A stretch of DNA of 64,000 nt from Phycisphaerales bacterium. Lineage in GTDB: Bacteria; Planctomycetota; Phycisphaerae; Phycisphaerales; UBA1924. The stretch is taken from contig JADLGW010000021.1 in NCBI GenBank assembly GCA_020849105.1, forward strand, positions 22,568-86,567. Direction: 5' to 3'. This document shows, piece by piece, positions 28,150-37,332 of the stretch. The first letter of the stretch is position 1. Every line of letters begins with the position of its first letter. Under the pieces are notes generated by a model. That model worked only from the letters and a program-made list of their open reading frames with translations. It did no database searches and was not told where the DNA came from. Made by a program: the position numbers and the translations under genes.

Positions 28150-29697
28150 ATGAAGCGTCTGCTGATCGGCATGGGTCTCGCAGTGCTCACTGCGGGCGCT
28201 CCGCTCCAGGCCGTCAACGAGATCAAGGTGATCGTGACGAACTCCGGAACGCCGACGACCACATACCACGACGCGAACGCCGCGTTCAGTGTCGGCGTGT
28301 CGTCCACGACAACGCTGATCAACATCACCGCGGTCGACGGGGTGTCGGGCGTCGGGGTCGTCACCATCACAGGGAGCGGGAGTTCCGATCTGAAGGTCTT
28401 CTATGGCAGCGGCGCCTTTCCCACCACGGGGCTTGCGACGACCGCCGAGTGCGGGGACATCGGCGGGCTGACGGTGAGCAACTCGACGCAGCGGGCTGCG
28501 ACGAGCCTTGCCGGTCACATCAAGGAGGACGTGGAGGGGTCGGTGATCGTTGGGAAGTTGTACCGCTTCGACGCGGACGGCGCGATCAAGTCCACGTTCC
28601 AGGCGGCTCTCCCGGGTGGTACCGGATTGTTCATCGTGAACGCCGCATCCACCTCCGCGGGCGCGTCGATCACCTGTGACAGCGGCGACATCTCAAAGGT
28701 TGAGACGACCAGCAACTGCGCCGGAGCCGTCTCCGCGACCGACGGGGACATCCTGCTCGTCAAGGTCGGCGGCGACCTCACCGCCACCGTCCGCGCCAGC
28801 GACGGCCGGATCGTGGACATCCTTGTGACCGGCGGGATCGATATCGCCCCCGGCAGTTCCTCCAGTATCCGCTCAAAGGAAGGCGCGAGCCGCATCACCT
28901 GCGCCACCATCTCCTCCCAGACTACGATCTCGCTGATTGCCGACAACGGCACGGGCGCGCTCGGACTGCTCAAGGTTAGCTCCGGTGGCATCCCCAATGG
29001 CTGCCATGTCCACGTCAAGTCGCTCACGCTGCCCGATACCGGCAGCGAGTCCGGCATCATCGTGAACGGCGACATGAACGGGCTCATCACCATCCAGAAC
29101 GGTGGCACCGTCTCGCAGCCCATCTGGATCGGCGGCTCGCTAGGCAGCAACGGCGTCATCGGGTACTACTACGAGTTTGGCCTGACCAACCAGATCATCA
29201 TCAATGGGGACGACGTCGGTGGCACATGGTCGGGCAATGTGAGGATGGATTACGACGACGATGAGGGCGGCGCATACAACATCACGCCGAAGCCGTATTA
29301 CCCCGGCGCGTCGAGCACCTACGGCGGCGGGGCCGTCGGGCTGGCGACCTTCCACTTGTACGACGACGACTGCCAGCCCGTGAACGGCGGGTCGCACGCC
29401 TTCACCGGGACCACGACGGTCGTCCTCAGTTTCTACGGGCCCATCGGGTGGGACACGAACTACACCGACCCCGTGGCCGTGTCGTACCGGCTCGCGGGCA
29501 CGTCGACGTGGGTGCCGCTGCCGGGGACCGACTTCTCGTGCCAGGTCTCGGGGCGGTTCCTCACCGTGACCGCGATCACCAACTGGGACTTCGCCGACGA
29601 CTTTGACTACCGGATCGAGTCCGTCGACGGCGCGCTCTACAGCCAGGTCCCCTCGACCCCGGACGTTGATTTCACCTACACCATCAGCGGGCAGTGA
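28150..29697 (+). CDS. Large secreted hypothetical protein, 515 aa
   Basis: Signal peptide (MKRLLIGMGLAVLTAGAPLQ) followed by long beta-rich, Gly/Ser/Thr-rich sequence of the type found in parallel-beta or adhesin-like extracellular proteins (for example NGDMNGLITIQNGGTVSQPI). A central Cys-containing part (CGDIGG, CDSGD, SNCAG) could form disulfides. There is no PEP-CTERM tail, unlike its neighbour. It follows the FGE-like gene after 3 bases, so the two form an operon. No family recognised. Confidence 0.7.
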   Translation: MKRLLIGMGLAVLTAGAPLQAVNEIKVIVTNSGTPTTTYHDANAAFSVGVSSTTTLINITAVDGVSGVGVVTITGSGSSDLKVFYGSGAFPTTGLATTAECGDIGGLTVSNSTQRAATSLAGHIKEDVEGSVIVGKLYRFDADGAIKSTFQAALPGGTGLFIVNAASTSAGASITCDSGDISKVETTSNCAGAVSATDGDILLVKVGGDLTATVRASDGRIVDILVTGGIDIAPGSSSSIRSKEGASRITCATISSQTTISLIADNGTGALGLLKVSSGGIPNGCHVHVKSLTLPDTGSESGIIVNGDMNGLITIQNGGTVSQPIWIGGSLGSNGVIGYYYEFGLTNQIIINGDDVGGTWSGNVRMDYDDDEGGAYNITPKPYYPGASSTYGGGAVGLATFHLYDDDCQPVNGGSHAFTGTTTVVLSFYGPIGWDTNYTDPVAVSYRLAGTSTWVPLPGTDFSCQVSGRFLTVTAITNWDFADDFDYRIESVDGALYSQVPSTPDVDFTYTISGQ

Positions 29698-29740
29698 GGT
29701 TCCATCCTGCCGGTGGCCGGAGCGGAAACGGGCGTGGCAT

Positions 29741-29806
29741 GGGTAAGCCGCCTTGGGCTTACCCGTGGGGAAGACTCACGGGCAACGAAGCGTTGCCCAT
29801 GCCACC
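29741..29806. repeat. REP-like hairpin pair upstream of guaA
   Basis: Two hairpins: arms GGGTAAGCC/GGCTTACCC (29741-29749 and 29756-29764), then GGGCAACG/CGTTGCCC around AAG (29780-29787 and 29791-29798). The 32 bases 29775-29806 occur again, identical and inverted, at 34799-34830. An imperfect third copy follows at about 29809-29830. The region is non-coding and lies in the probable leader of guaA. Confidence 0.8.
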
Positions 29807-29878
29807 CACGGGCAACGGAGCGATTGCGACGGGCAGCGGCCGCCTACGCTTCCCGCTTCCCAATTTCCGGGAGGCCCC

Positions 29879-31456
29879 ATGCCCCTGCCGACGCTCTCGA
29901 ACCTGCCGCACCACGAGGTGGTGCCGATCCTCGATTTCGGCGGGCAGACCGCGCAACTGATCGCCCGCCGCGTGCGCGAGGCCGGGGCGTTCTCGATGCT
30001 CGTGGACCCGATGACCCCCGCCGCGGACCTGAGGGCCCTGCACCCCAAGGGCCTGATCCTCTCCGGCGGGCCGGCGAGCGTCTACGACACGGGCGCCCCG
30101 CGCTGCGACCCCGCGATCTTCGACCTGGGCCTGCCCATCCTGGGCATCTGCTACGGGATGCAACTGGCGTGCCAAGTGCTCGGGGCGAAGGTCGAGCGTG
30201 CCGCGCACCGCGAGTTCGGGCGCGCCACGCTCACCGTCACGGACCGCACCGGGCTTCTCGGCGCCATCCCGGAACGCACCACCGTCTGGATGTCGCACGG
30301 CGACCAGGTGACGGGCCTGGACCGCGCCCAACTCCAGGCGGTGGCCACCACGCCCACCTGCCCGTACGCCGCCGTCCGCTCGACCGGGCCGGGCCTGCGG
30401 TTCTACGGCGTGCAGTTCCACCCGGAGGTGACGCACACGCCGCACGGCGTGGACATCCTGCAGAACTTCGTGTACGAGGTGTGCGGGTGCGAGGGCACCT
30501 GGAGGATGTCGGACTTCGCGGAGACCGCGACGCATCGGATCCGCGAGACCGTCGGGCAGGGGCGCGTGATCTGCGGGCTCTCCGGCGGGGTCGATTCATC
30601 GGTCGCGGCGGCGCTCATCCACCGCGCGATCGGGCAGCGGCTGACCTGCGTGTTCGTGGACACCGGGCTGCTGCGCAAGAGCGAGCGCGACCTTGTCGAG
30701 ACCACCTTCCGGGACCACTTCAGCATCGACCTGCGGGTGATCGACGCCTCGAAGGAGTTTCTCTCCGACCTGAAGGGCGTCACCGACCCGCAGGAGAAGC
30801 GCCGCCGCATCGGGCACCGGTTCATCGACGTCTTCAAGCAGGCCGCCCGGGACATCAAGGGGGCCGAGTTCCTGGCCCAGGGCACGCTGTACCCGGACGT
30901 GATCGAGTCCGGGCATGGGCACTCCGGCCAGGCCGCGGGCATCAAACTGCACCACAACGTCGGCGGGCTGCCGGAGCAACTGGGCTTCACGCTGGTGGAG
31001 CCGCTGCGCGACCTGTTCAAGGACGAGGTGCGCACGCTCGGGCAGGTGCTCGGGCTGCCGGACCAGATCATCTGGCGTCACCCGTTCCCGGGCCCGGGCC
31101 TCGCGGTGCGCGTGCTGGGCGAGGTGACGAAGGAACGCCTGGACATCGTGCGCGAGGCCGACGAGATCCTCCTCGAAGAAATCGTGGCGGCGAACCTCTA
31201 CCGCAGCACGAGCCAGGTCTTCGCCGTGCTGCTGCCCGTGCGCTCCGTCGGTGTGATGGGCGACGGGAGGACCTACGACAACCCGATCGCGATCCGCGCC
31301 GTCGAGACCCAGGACTTCATGACCGCCGACTGGGCCCGGATCCCCTACGCCGTCCTCTCCACCATCAGCAGCCGCATCATCAACGAGGTCCGCGGCGTCA
31401 ACCGCGTGGTCTACGACATCTCCAGCAAGCCGCCGGCGACGATCGAGTGGGAGTGA
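29879..31456 (+). CDS. guaA: GMP synthase (glutamine-hydrolysing), 525 aa
   Basis: Converts XMP to GMP with ammonia from glutamine. The N-terminal class I amidotransferase has [12 protein letters not shown] (catalytic Cys91) and the FHPEV His. The ATP-pyrophosphatase domain has [15 protein letters not shown], and the C-terminal dimerisation domain contains [15 protein letters not shown] and ends KPPATIEWE, the family hallmark. Length is normal. ATG 29879 begins right before the amidotransferase domain; a longer reading would run into the repeat at 29741-29806. Confidence 0.97.
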   Translation: MPLPTLSNLPHHEVVPILDFGGQTAQLIARRVREAGAFSMLVDPMTPAADLRALHPKGLILSGGPASVYDTGAPRCDPAIFDLGLPILGICYGMQLACQVLGAKVERAAHREFGRATLTVTDRTGLLGAIPERTTVWMSHGDQVTGLDRAQLQAVATTPTCPYAAVRSTGPGLRFYGVQFHPEVTHTPHGVDILQNFVYEVCGCEGTWRMSDFAETATHRIRETVGQGRVICGLSGGVDSSVAAALIHRAIGQRLTCVFVDTGLLRKSERDLVETTFRDHFSIDLRVIDASKEFLSDLKGVTDPQEKRRRIGHRFIDVFKQAARDIKGAEFLAQGTLYPDVIESGHGHSGQAAGIKLHHNVGGLPEQLGFTLVEPLRDLFKDEVRTLGQVLGLPDQIIWRHPFPGPGLAVRVLGEVTKERLDIVREADEILLEEIVAANLYRSTSQVFAVLLPVRSVGVMGDGRTYDNPIAIRAVETQDFMTADWARIPYAVLSTISSRIINEVRGVNRVVYDISSKPPATIEWE

Positions 31457-31572
31457 CCCGGTCATACCCGACGCGACCGTGAGGGATCGACCAGAAGTCC
31501 GCGGTCACGGCGTGCTCATTACTGGAACGGGAAGACCGGGTGCTGGGGATGCCGCGGGCCGGTGCCGCTCAC

Positions 31573-31612
31573 AAAAAAACACGAGCCCCGACCAAACGAC
31601 TCGGCCGGGGCC
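31573..31612 (-). terminator. Rho-independent terminator of the PEP-CTERM gene
   Basis: On the minus strand GCCCCGGCC and GGTCGGGGC form a 9-bp stem with one G-U pair and an 8-nt loop; the run TTTTTTT follows within a few bases. It begins 22 bases after the stop of the gene at 31634-32428. Confidence 0.8.
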
Positions 31613-31633
31613 CGGGTGGATAGAAAGCGAGTT

Positions 31634-32428
31634 TTAGGCGCGCGCCCGGCGCCTCCGCAGCGCCGCCAGCCCCGCCATCCCGAGCACGGCGGCCGCGCCG
31701 GGGGCCGGGACGAGCGTGATGTTCATCCCGCCGTCGAACACCGTGACCCACATGCCCTGCGGACCGAACGCCTCGCGCCCGCGGTGCGTCAGCACGATCT
31801 GGTCGCCCGCGTCGAGCATGATGCTCGTGAACTCGAGCGGGATCACGATTTCCTCTTCGAAGGACGGCGCCGGCGTCGGCTTGGCGTACGTCTGCGCCAG
31901 CAGCGGCGAGGTGATGCCGGAGGACGCGTCGTACAGGCCGAGCATCAGGTCCACGTCCACGGGCATGCCGATGCCGCCGTTGCCCGTCCAGCGCAGACGC
32001 AGCGATCCTGTCACGTCAACGGCGGTGCCGTCGCCAAGAGGGTTGTTCCACGTCACCATCGGCACGGAATCGAACGTGGACGTGTGCAGGTTGTGGATGA
32101 ACCGGTCCTGCATGATCGGCGGGCTCTTGTCGTCCCCTGTGGTCCACGCGCCCACGCCTGTGTTCCACCACTGAGGGTCCCACGTCAGGGGCGTTCGCGG
32201 CTGGTCATACCACGCTCCGGCCGACCCCAGCGCGCTGCCGGAAACGCTCTCATAGCCCCAGACGTCGGCCCCGCCGGGCCCCGGTCCGGGGTTGCCGACG
32301 GACGTGCCCGCCACGGTCCCGGGCGTCCAGTTCAGGGCGCGATTCCAGACCTGGGCCGAGGCGGCTCCAGCCGCGACCAGGCTTCCCAAGCCCACCAGAA
32401 CGGCAACACGTTTCTCGCGCATCGGCAT
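31634..32428 (-). CDS. Secreted protein with PEP-CTERM-like sorting tail, 264 aa
   Basis: Signal peptide (AVLVGLGSLVAAGAASAQ) and a C-terminal VPAPGAAAVLGMAGLAALRRRR: a Pro-Glu-Pro-like box (here PAP), a membrane helix, then Arg cluster, the substrate signal of the exosortase system. The middle is an all-beta extracellular domain with no known motif (for example DSVPMVTWNNPLGDG). Starts at 32428 or 32422 are both possible; the first is used. It has its own terminator at 31573-31612. No exosortase gene is in the window. Confidence 0.8.
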   Translation of the reverse strand: MPMREKRVAVLVGLGSLVAAGAASAQVWNRALNWTPGTVAGTSVGNPGPGPGGADVWGYESVSGSALGSAGAWYDQPRTPLTWDPQWWNTGVGAWTTGDDKSPPIMQDRFIHNLHTSTFDSVPMVTWNNPLGDGTAVDVTGSLRLRWTGNGGIGMPVDVDLMLGLYDASSGITSPLLAQTYAKPTPAPSFEEEIVIPLEFTSIMLDAGDQIVLTHRGREAFGPQGMWVTVFDGGMNITLVPAPGAAAVLGMAGLAALRRRRARA

Positions 32429-32621
32429 CTCTCGCTTCCCTTCCCAAGGCCCGCCAAAGGGAAACATGCCACACGGATTCCCAGACGCCACCGAGAACGG
32501 CAAATCCACCCCTAGAAATCCGGCCAGGCCTCAACTCGGAACACGTTGCCGCCGGCGGATGTCAAAGTGGGGAACCTGCAGGCCGACCGTGCTGGCTCAA
32601 ACTGCGGTACTATCGCGGCCG

Positions 32622-33281
32622 ATGCATCCCCAACGCCCGGTTCTTGTGCTCTGTGATGGGGGCTTGCCTGGGTTGGCATCGTGCGCCGCAGCCGCCAGCG
32701 ACCGGGCCCCGGGATCGCAGGGGCGTCCACCCCCGGCCATTCTGGCGTTTCCGGGCCCCGGCGACCGGAACCTCTCGCACGCGGCGGCTCTTCGGCAGGC
32801 CGAAGCCTACGGCTTGGCGGTTCTGGATCCCGGACCGCACCCTGGGGTGGCTGGGGTGGGAGCGCTCTCTGGCGAACTGCTGGCCGCGGCACAGGCGGCA
32901 AGGGATGCCCGGCTCGACGCGGTCGTCTGGCCGGTCCACGCCGGGCCGGGGCCGGAGCCCGATCTTGACGCCCTGGCGGAGGCCGTCGATCGGGCCCTGC
33001 TGGTGTCCGGCCTGGCCTCGCTCGGCCGATGGTCGCGGAGCGTCGAGGTGCTGACGCCCTATGTGGACCTGATCGACGAGCAGATCGCGGACCTGGCGCT
33101 GGACATGGACCTGCCGGTATGGACGTGCTGGTGGTGGGGCGACGCGCCGGGGCCCGAGGCGGCCCGCGAGCGCGACCGCTGGATGCCGGTGCTGGCCAGG
33201 CAGGGCTGGGTGGACCGGCGCACCCTCGCAACGGTCCGCGTAGCCTCTGTCACGAGCGGGGCCACGCCCCGGAGGAGTTGA
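32622..33281 (+). CDS. Degenerate QueC-like protein (PP-loop family), 219 aa
   Basis: The C-terminal half resembles 7-cyano-7-deazaguanine synthase (VEVLTPYVDLIDEQIADLALDM matches the TKAEIVRLGLEL helix and the following L-x-x-T-W block). The defining residues are missing, however: the N-terminal ATP loop reads VLCDGGLPGLASCA instead of SGGxDS, and the Cys zinc cluster (CxxCxxC) after WTCWWWGDAPGPE is absent. It is therefore probably not an active QueC; a role in binding or a different reaction is possible. It starts the unit that continues with the TTG-started ThuA gene. Confidence 0.55.
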   Translation: MHPQRPVLVLCDGGLPGLASCAAAASDRAPGSQGRPPPAILAFPGPGDRNLSHAAALRQAEAYGLAVLDPGPHPGVAGVGALSGELLAAAQAARDARLDAVVWPVHAGPGPEPDLDALAEAVDRALLVSGLASLGRWSRSVEVLTPYVDLIDEQIADLALDMDLPVWTCWWWGDAPGPEAARERDRWMPVLARQGWVDRRTLATVRVASVTSGATPRRS

Positions 33282-33284
33282 CCC

Positions 33285-34721
33285 TTGCGTACAACCCAAT
33301 GGGCGGCGGCGTGCATGGCGGCGCTGCTGACGTGCGCCGCAGCGGCGCAGGACGACCGCGCGATACCGACCCTGCTCCTGACCGGCGCCAGCAACCATAA
33401 CTGGCGGTACACCAGCCGCGTGCACGAAGACACGCTCGAGGCCACCAGACACTTCGACGTCACGATCTCCGACGATCCGGCCACGACCCTGGCCGATGCC
33501 CAGGGGCTGAAGCGCTACCGATTGATCGTGCTGGACTACAACAGCGACCGGCGATGGCCCGAGGCAGCGGAGAAGAACCTGGTTGACGCCGTCCGCGGCG
33601 GGACGGGGCTCGTGGCGATCCATTCCGCGAACAACGCGTTTCCGGGCTGGACAGACTACGAGGCGATGCTCGGGCTGATGTGGCGCGACGGGGCCGGGCA
33701 CGGGAGGTTCCACCCGTTCGCGGTGCGGTATGTGGATGTCGAGCACCCGGTGACACGGGGCCTGCCCGACATGGCCCAGCATCCCGACGAGTTGTACCAC
33801 GGGCTCACCAATCCGCAGAAGGTGAAGATCAGGTATCTGGCGACCGCCTTCAGCGATGCGGAGACCGGGGGCACCCAGCAGGACGAGGCGATGGCGATCG
33901 CCGTCCAGTTCGGGAGCGGGCGCGTCTTCGCCACGCCGCTCGGACATGTGTGGGAGCACGCGGAGGACACGAAGGCGTCGATCAGCGACCCGCAGTTCAA
34001 GACCCTTCTCTGCCGCGGCGCGGAGTGGGCGGCTACGGGGGCCGTGACGCAGGGGATCGAGTGGGAGGACGTGCGATCGCACAACACGCTCACGCCGCAG
34101 GAGATGGAAGCGGGCTGGGCGCTGCTCTTCCCCGGCTCCGACACCGCCGCGTGGCGCGGGTACCAGGAGAAGGACTTTCCATCGTCGGGCTGGGTCGTTG
34201 AGGGGGACACCCTGCACCATCCGGCGGGCACCAGCGGCCCGGACCTGATCACGCGCGAGCAGTTCGCGGACTTCGAGTTCGCGTGCCAGTGGAAGGTCGC
34301 GCCCGGCGGCAACAGCGGCATCATGTACCGCGTGGGTGAGACCGAGGGGGCGTCCTACCAGACGGGCCCGGAGATGCAGGTGCTGGACAACGAGCGGCAC
34401 CCGGATGCCAAGAGCACCAGGACCAGCGCCGGGGCCCTGTACGGACTGGTGGCGTGCGGCCTGGACGTGGTGCGCCCCGCGGGACAGTGGAACTCGGTGA
34501 AGATCGTGGTGCGAGGCAACCACGTCGAGCACTGGATGAACGGCTGGAAGGTGGCGGAGGTCGAACTCAACTCGCCGCAGTGGGATGCGCTCATCAAGGG
34601 CACGAAGTTTGAACCGTGGAAGGACTTCGGGCGTCTTCCCAAGGGGCACATCGCGCTCCAGAACCACGGCGACGACGTGTGGTACCGGGACCTGCGGATC
34701 CGCACGCTTCCGACCAGGTAG
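33285..34721 (+). CDS. Secreted ThuA domain / DUF1080 (LamG-like) protein, 478 aa
   Basis: A signal peptide (WAAACMAALLTCAAAAQ) leads a ThuA domain (residues about 27-250; LIVLDYNSDRRWP, GTGLVAIHSANNAFPGW) of the glutamine amidotransferase-like superfamily, linked to trehalose and other sugar metabolism. The C-terminal DUF1080 domain (3-keto-disaccharide hydrolase/LamG-like) shows FEFACQWKVAPGGNSGIMYRV, GPEMQVLDNERHPDA and GHIALQNHGDDVWYRDLRI. Both are abundant in planctomycetes and probably act on glycans. TTG 33285 is set by GGAGGAG 8 bases upstream. Confidence 0.88.
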   Translation: MRTTQWAAACMAALLTCAAAAQDDRAIPTLLLTGASNHNWRYTSRVHEDTLEATRHFDVTISDDPATTLADAQGLKRYRLIVLDYNSDRRWPEAAEKNLVDAVRGGTGLVAIHSANNAFPGWTDYEAMLGLMWRDGAGHGRFHPFAVRYVDVEHPVTRGLPDMAQHPDELYHGLTNPQKVKIRYLATAFSDAETGGTQQDEAMAIAVQFGSGRVFATPLGHVWEHAEDTKASISDPQFKTLLCRGAEWAATGAVTQGIEWEDVRSHNTLTPQEMEAGWALLFPGSDTAAWRGYQEKDFPSSGWVVEGDTLHHPAGTSGPDLITREQFADFEFACQWKVAPGGNSGIMYRVGETEGASYQTGPEMQVLDNERHPDAKSTRTSAGALYGLVACGLDVVRPAGQWNSVKIVVRGNHVEHWMNGWKVAEVELNSPQWDALIKGTKFEPWKDFGRLPKGHIALQNHGDDVWYRDLRIRTLPTR

Positions 34722-34783
34722 GGAACCGGCGGCAGCCCCGCTGGTATAGTTTGGGGCATGGGGGGTGGCCCAAGGAGAGGCGC

Positions 34784-35836
34784 ATGCGAGCGAGCCCGGG
34801 TGGCATGGGCAACGCTTCGTTGCCCGTGAGCGTTCCGAGCACGACGGGTCCGGCGCCCGGTCCGGGGCGGCCGGGCACCCCCGCGTTCACGCTCATTGAA
34901 CTGCTCGTTGTCATCGCGATCATCTCGATGCTCATCGGCATCCTGCTGCCGGCGCTGGGGCAGGCCCGGAAGACCGCGCGGCAACTCAAGTGCCAGACCC
35001 AGGTCCGCGGCATCCTCCAGTCCTTCGTCATCTGGGGCCAGAACAACAGCGACGACTACCCCCTGCCCAGCCGGCTGGACAAGGCGGATGCGACCGTCAT
35101 GGCCCCCATGGGCAGCGTTGTGGGCGAGAACTTCATGAAGGACAACACCGGGAACATCTTTTCCCTGATGGTGTTCAACGGGTTCGTGCCGACGGAGATG
35201 TTCCGCTGCATCTCCGAGCCGAACTTCCAGGTTGTCAAGGACGACGCCTACGAGACGTACCAGCCGCAGCGCGCCGTGGATCCCGTCAACGCGCTGTGGG
35301 ACCCGGGATTCGCGGGCGTCATCAACGAGACGGGTACGGCGTGCGGCCTGGGGCGCCGCAGCACCAACTCCAACGTCTCGTACGCCCACACGCCGCCGTT
35401 CGGCAAGCGCCGCGCCGTGTGGAAGGCCACCTACGCGACGACCGAGGCCGTTCTCTGCGACCGGGGACCGCTCTACGGCGGATCATCGGGGGCATGGGAC
35501 CTGGCGCCGGGCCCGTTCGGGGAGAACTCCGCCACGCTCAGGACGCACGGCAACGGGAAGCGCTGGGCCGGCAACCTCGGGTTCAACGACGGGCGCGTGA
35601 CATTCGAGCAGGAGCCGGACCCGCCCGGCCTGACCTGGGTCTTCAAGGGGCTCCCCCCGGCCACGCGGTACCAACTCGACAACATCTTCGTCAACGAGAA
35701 CGACGACAACGGCTCTCTGGAGAGCGAGGGCCAGCCCGGGCTCAACGGCAACGTCTTCCTCCGCACCTACTACAACGTGCTGGACAGCGGCGCAGGCAAC
35801 CATGCCGGGGCGTACATCACGCCGCGGTGGGACTGA
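34784..35836 (+). CDS. Pilin-like protein (DUF1559-type neighbour family) with unusual leader, 350 aa
   Basis: [36 protein letters not shown] is the prepilin helix of the many Phycisphaerae FTLIELL proteins. The leader is long: 34 residues from the ATG at 34784 (AAGGAGAGG upstream), where 5-10 is typical, and the residue before FTLIE is Ala, not the usual Gly. Residues 6-16 of the leader are encoded by the 32-nt repeat at 34799-34830, so the start region appears remodelled; ATG 34805 inside the repeat is an alternative start. The body matches the 44161 paralogue (PLPS-x-x-DKA, NIFSL-x-FNGFVP-x-EMF, YAHTPPFGKRRAVW). Confidence 0.85.
   Translation: MRASPGGMGNASLPVSVPSTTGPAPGPGRPGTPAFTLIELLVVIAIISMLIGILLPALGQARKTARQLKCQTQVRGILQSFVIWGQNNSDDYPLPSRLDKADATVMAPMGSVVGENFMKDNTGNIFSLMVFNGFVPTEMFRCISEPNFQVVKDDAYETYQPQRAVDPVNALWDPGFAGVINETGTACGLGRRSTNSNVSYAHTPPFGKRRAVWKATYATTEAVLCDRGPLYGGSSGAWDLAPGPFGENSATLRTHGNGKRWAGNLGFNDGRVTFEQEPDPPGLTWVFKGLPPATRYQLDNIFVNENDDNGSLESEGQPGLNGNVFLRTYYNVLDSGAGNHAGAYITPRWD
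34799..34830. repeat. Inverted, identical copy of the 32-nt REP at 29775-29806
   Basis: GGTGGCATGGGCAACG... forms the hairpin GGGCAACG/CGTTGCCC around CTT. The full 32 bases are the exact reverse complement of 29775-29806. The copy is translated here as [10 protein letters not shown] within the leader of the pilin-like gene at 34784. Confidence 0.9.
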
Positions 35837-35885
35837 TGGGGCGAAGGCGGCCCTTCGTGGTCGGCCTTCCCCTTCCCCACGGAAT

Positions 35886-35910
35886 CCCGCTCGCTCACGC
35901 TCGGGGCTCG
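35886..35910. repeat. REP-like repeat, family B
   Basis: The 25 bases CCCGCTCGCTCACGC...CTCG are the reverse complement, with two mismatches, of 19224-19248. The copy lies 21 bases upstream of the cysteine/cystathionine synthase start. Confidence 0.55.
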
Positions 35911-35930
35911 TTCTATCCTGTGCCCATCGC

Positions 35931-37301
35931 ATGGATATCAAACCAACGATCCTCGAAGGCATCGGGAACACGCCGCTGGTCCGCCTGAACAAGGTGGTGC
36001 CCCAGGGGGCCGCGACCGTCCTCGCCAAGTGCGAGTACATGAACCCAACCGGGTCCATCAAGGACCGTATGGCCGCGTACATCCTGGATGAGGCCGCCCG
36101 AGCCGGACGCATCCGGCCCGGGTGCACCATCGTCGAGAATACCAGCGGCAACACGGGTCTGGGCGTTGCCATGTGGGCGGCGGTCAAGGGCTACCGGTGC
36201 GTGTTCACCATGCCCGACAAGATGAGCGCCGAGAAGATCAACATGCTCAAGGCCTTCGGGGCGGAGGTGGTCATCACGCCCACCGACGTGCCCGGCGACA
36301 GCCCGCAGCACTATGTCGAGACGGCCAAGCGGATCGCCCGGGAGACGCCCGGGGCGTTCTACGTCAACCAGTACCACAACCCGCTGAACATCGACGCCCA
36401 CGAGGCGGCCACGGGGCCGGAGATCTGGGCCCAGACCGAGGGCAGGTTCGACATGTTCGTCGGCGGCACGGGCACCGGCGGCACGGTCAGCGGCGTCGGG
36501 CGGTTCCTGAAGAAGAAGGCCCCCCGGGTGAGGGTGGTCGGCGTGGACCCCATCGGCTCCGTCCACTACCACTACTTCTACACCAAGACGCTCGCCACGC
36601 CGCACGTCTACAAGGTGGAGGGCATCGGCGAGGACATCCTGTGCAACGCCATGGACTTCTCCGTCGTCGACGAGATGCGCCAGGTGAACGACAAGGAGTC
36701 GTTCGGCATGGCCCGCCGACTGGTCCGGGAGGAGGGCCTGTTCTGCGGCGGGTCATCGGGCTCCATCGTGCACGCCGCGGTGCAACTGGCCAGGGAACTG
36801 GGCCCCGGTAAGACCATCGTGACGGTGCTGCCCGACGCGGCCACCAGGTACACGACCAAGTACCTCTCCGACGCATGGATGCGCGACCACGGGTTCCTGT
36901 CGTCGGACCGCGACCTGGGCCTGGTGGAGGACCTGCTCAGAACCCATCCCAAGAAGGTCATCGCCGCGAAGGAATCCGACACGATCCAGCACATCGTGAA
37001 CCTTTTCAAGACGCACGGCGTCTCGCAGGTGCCGATCGCGGGGGACGAGGGGCTGCCCGGGTTCATCGTGCACGAGGTGGACGTGCTCCGCGGCCTCCAG
37101 GCGGGCGAGGTGGACGCCTCTTCGCCGGCCCGTACCGTCGCCCACCCCATCGGGGGCCTGATCTACCCGAAGGCCCGCATCGAGGAACTGTTCCGCATCT
37201 TCGAGACGGACCAGGTGGGCGTGGTCGTGGACCAGAACCGGATTGTCGGCATCGTGTCGAAGATCGACGTGCTCGACTTCCTGACGCACAAGCGCGCCTA
37301 G
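35931..37301 (+). CDS. PLP-dependent cysteine synthase / cystathionine beta-synthase with CBS domains, 456 aa
   Basis: The N-terminal PLP domain has LEGIGNTPLVRLNKV, ECEYMNPTGSIKDRM with the PLP Lys, and ENTSGNTGLGVAMWAAV, plus GTGGTVSGVGRFLK. The C-terminus carries two CBS modules (IQHIVNLFKTHGVSQVPIAGD and RIEELFRIFETDQVGVVVDQ) that normally bind nucleotides and tune activity. It could be O-acetylserine sulfhydrylase-like or a true cystathionine beta-synthase; the CBS tail and MNPTGSIKDR motif suit the latter. No cystathionine lyase is next to it. Confidence 0.88.
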   Translation: MDIKPTILEGIGNTPLVRLNKVVPQGAATVLAKCEYMNPTGSIKDRMAAYILDEAARAGRIRPGCTIVENTSGNTGLGVAMWAAVKGYRCVFTMPDKMSAEKINMLKAFGAEVVITPTDVPGDSPQHYVETAKRIARETPGAFYVNQYHNPLNIDAHEAATGPEIWAQTEGRFDMFVGGTGTGGTVSGVGRFLKKKAPRVRVVGVDPIGSVHYHYFYTKTLATPHVYKVEGIGEDILCNAMDFSVVDEMRQVNDKESFGMARRLVREEGLFCGGSSGSIVHAAVQLARELGPGKTIVTVLPDAATRYTTKYLSDAWMRDHGFLSSDRDLGLVEDLLRTHPKKVIAAKESDTIQHIVNLFKTHGVSQVPIAGDEGLPGFIVHEVDVLRGLQAGEVDASSPARTVAHPIGGLIYPKARIEELFRIFETDQVGVVVDQNRIVGIVSKIDVLDFLTHKRA

Positions 37302-37332
37302 CGGAGCGGGGGGAAGAAAGGGGGAGAGAGAC

